This document shows positions 63,988-64,000 of a DNA stretch of 64,000 nt, piece by piece. Numbering within the stretch: the stretch's first letter is position 1; every line of letters starts with the position of its first letter. The stretch is from Streptomyces sp. NBC_00083 (GTDB lineage Bacteria > Actinomycetota > Actinomycetes > Streptomycetales > Streptomycetaceae): positions 620,001 through 684,000 of the forward strand of contig NZ_JAPELY010000002.1 in assembly GCF_026343295.1 (NCBI RefSeq), in the 5' to 3' direction. The position numbers and the translations under genes were made by a program. The notes beneath the pieces were generated by a model that was not told the DNA's origin, made no database searches, and was given only the letters and a program-made list of their open reading frames with translations.

Positions 63988-64000
63988 GTGAGCGCCTCCT

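Overview
The window is high-GC actinobacterial chromosome, almost certainly Streptomyces. The third-codon GC bias is extreme, GTG and TTG starts are common, many lipoprotein signals end in AATAC, and the mycothiol gene mshB, a bldK-like peptide permease, typA, folP2, a sigE/anti-sigma/htrA/tatB block and a DUF3117 gene are all present. The gene neighbourhood resembles the S. coelicolor region that carries bldK and mshB. I see no tRNA, rRNA, CRISPR, insertion sequence, prophage or plasmid origin.

Layout. 1-6.6 kb: a partial coiled-coil membrane protein, a repeat-filled gap, a GH18-like lipid-anchored or membrane-anchored protein, and a three-gene succinate dehydrogenase operon on the minus strand. 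7-11.5 kb: an unusually long orphan peptide-binding lipoprotein and the GTPase typA. 12-23.7 kb: two tandem, clearly duplicated oligopeptide ABC importer operons (binding protein, two permeases, two ATPases each). 23.7-25.2 kb: a two-gene operon of a 27-residue peptide ending AYIYY followed by a cytochrome P450. 25.5-31.6 kb: a third complete oligopeptide importer in the reverse direction, with the gene order permease, lipoprotein, permease, ATPase, ATPase known from bldK. 32-38.2 kb: an S9 peptidase, a 64-residue membrane peptide, mshB, a DUF6113-like membrane protein and a VanW/PG_binding_4 protein. 38.2-39 kb: a second repeat-filled gap, an inverted copy of the first. 39-42.5 kb: an ABC exporter with its two-component system. 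42.6-46.3 kb: a secreted protein, a C39-like protein, a SirB1-like protein, an acetyltransferase and ferredoxin. 46.4-54.7 kb: dapC, dapE, a LOG-family protein, folP2, a DivIVA-like protein, tag, an enoyl-CoA hydratase and a DUF3117 gene. 54.9-60 kb: an O-methyltransferase, sigE, its anti-sigma factor, htrA and tatB. 60-64 kb: a hypothetical protein, an Mrp-type Fe-S ATPase, a DUF1003 protein and an MgtE-N/CBS protein.

The item most worth attention is the short peptide gene at 25124-25207 (minus). It is too short for ordinary gene calling. It has its own recognisable promoter, a Shine-Dalgarno site, a cationic leader and an aromatic C-terminus, and an 11-bp hairpin separates it from the P450 gene. 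The arrangement is that of P450-modified ribosomal peptides of the tryptorubin/atropopeptide type, in which a lone P450 crosslinks aromatic side chains of a C-terminal core. Here the core would contain only Tyr as aromatic residue (AYIYY or KAYIYY). The operon is bracketed on both sides by complete oligopeptide importers, and all three importer operons and the peptide operon carry a strong hairpin directly after the gene whose product would be needed in excess.

A second structural point is that the repeat blocks at about 1.1-1.64 kb and 38.35-38.96 kb are long inverted copies of each other. They enclose the sdh, typA, importer and peptide-P450 region.
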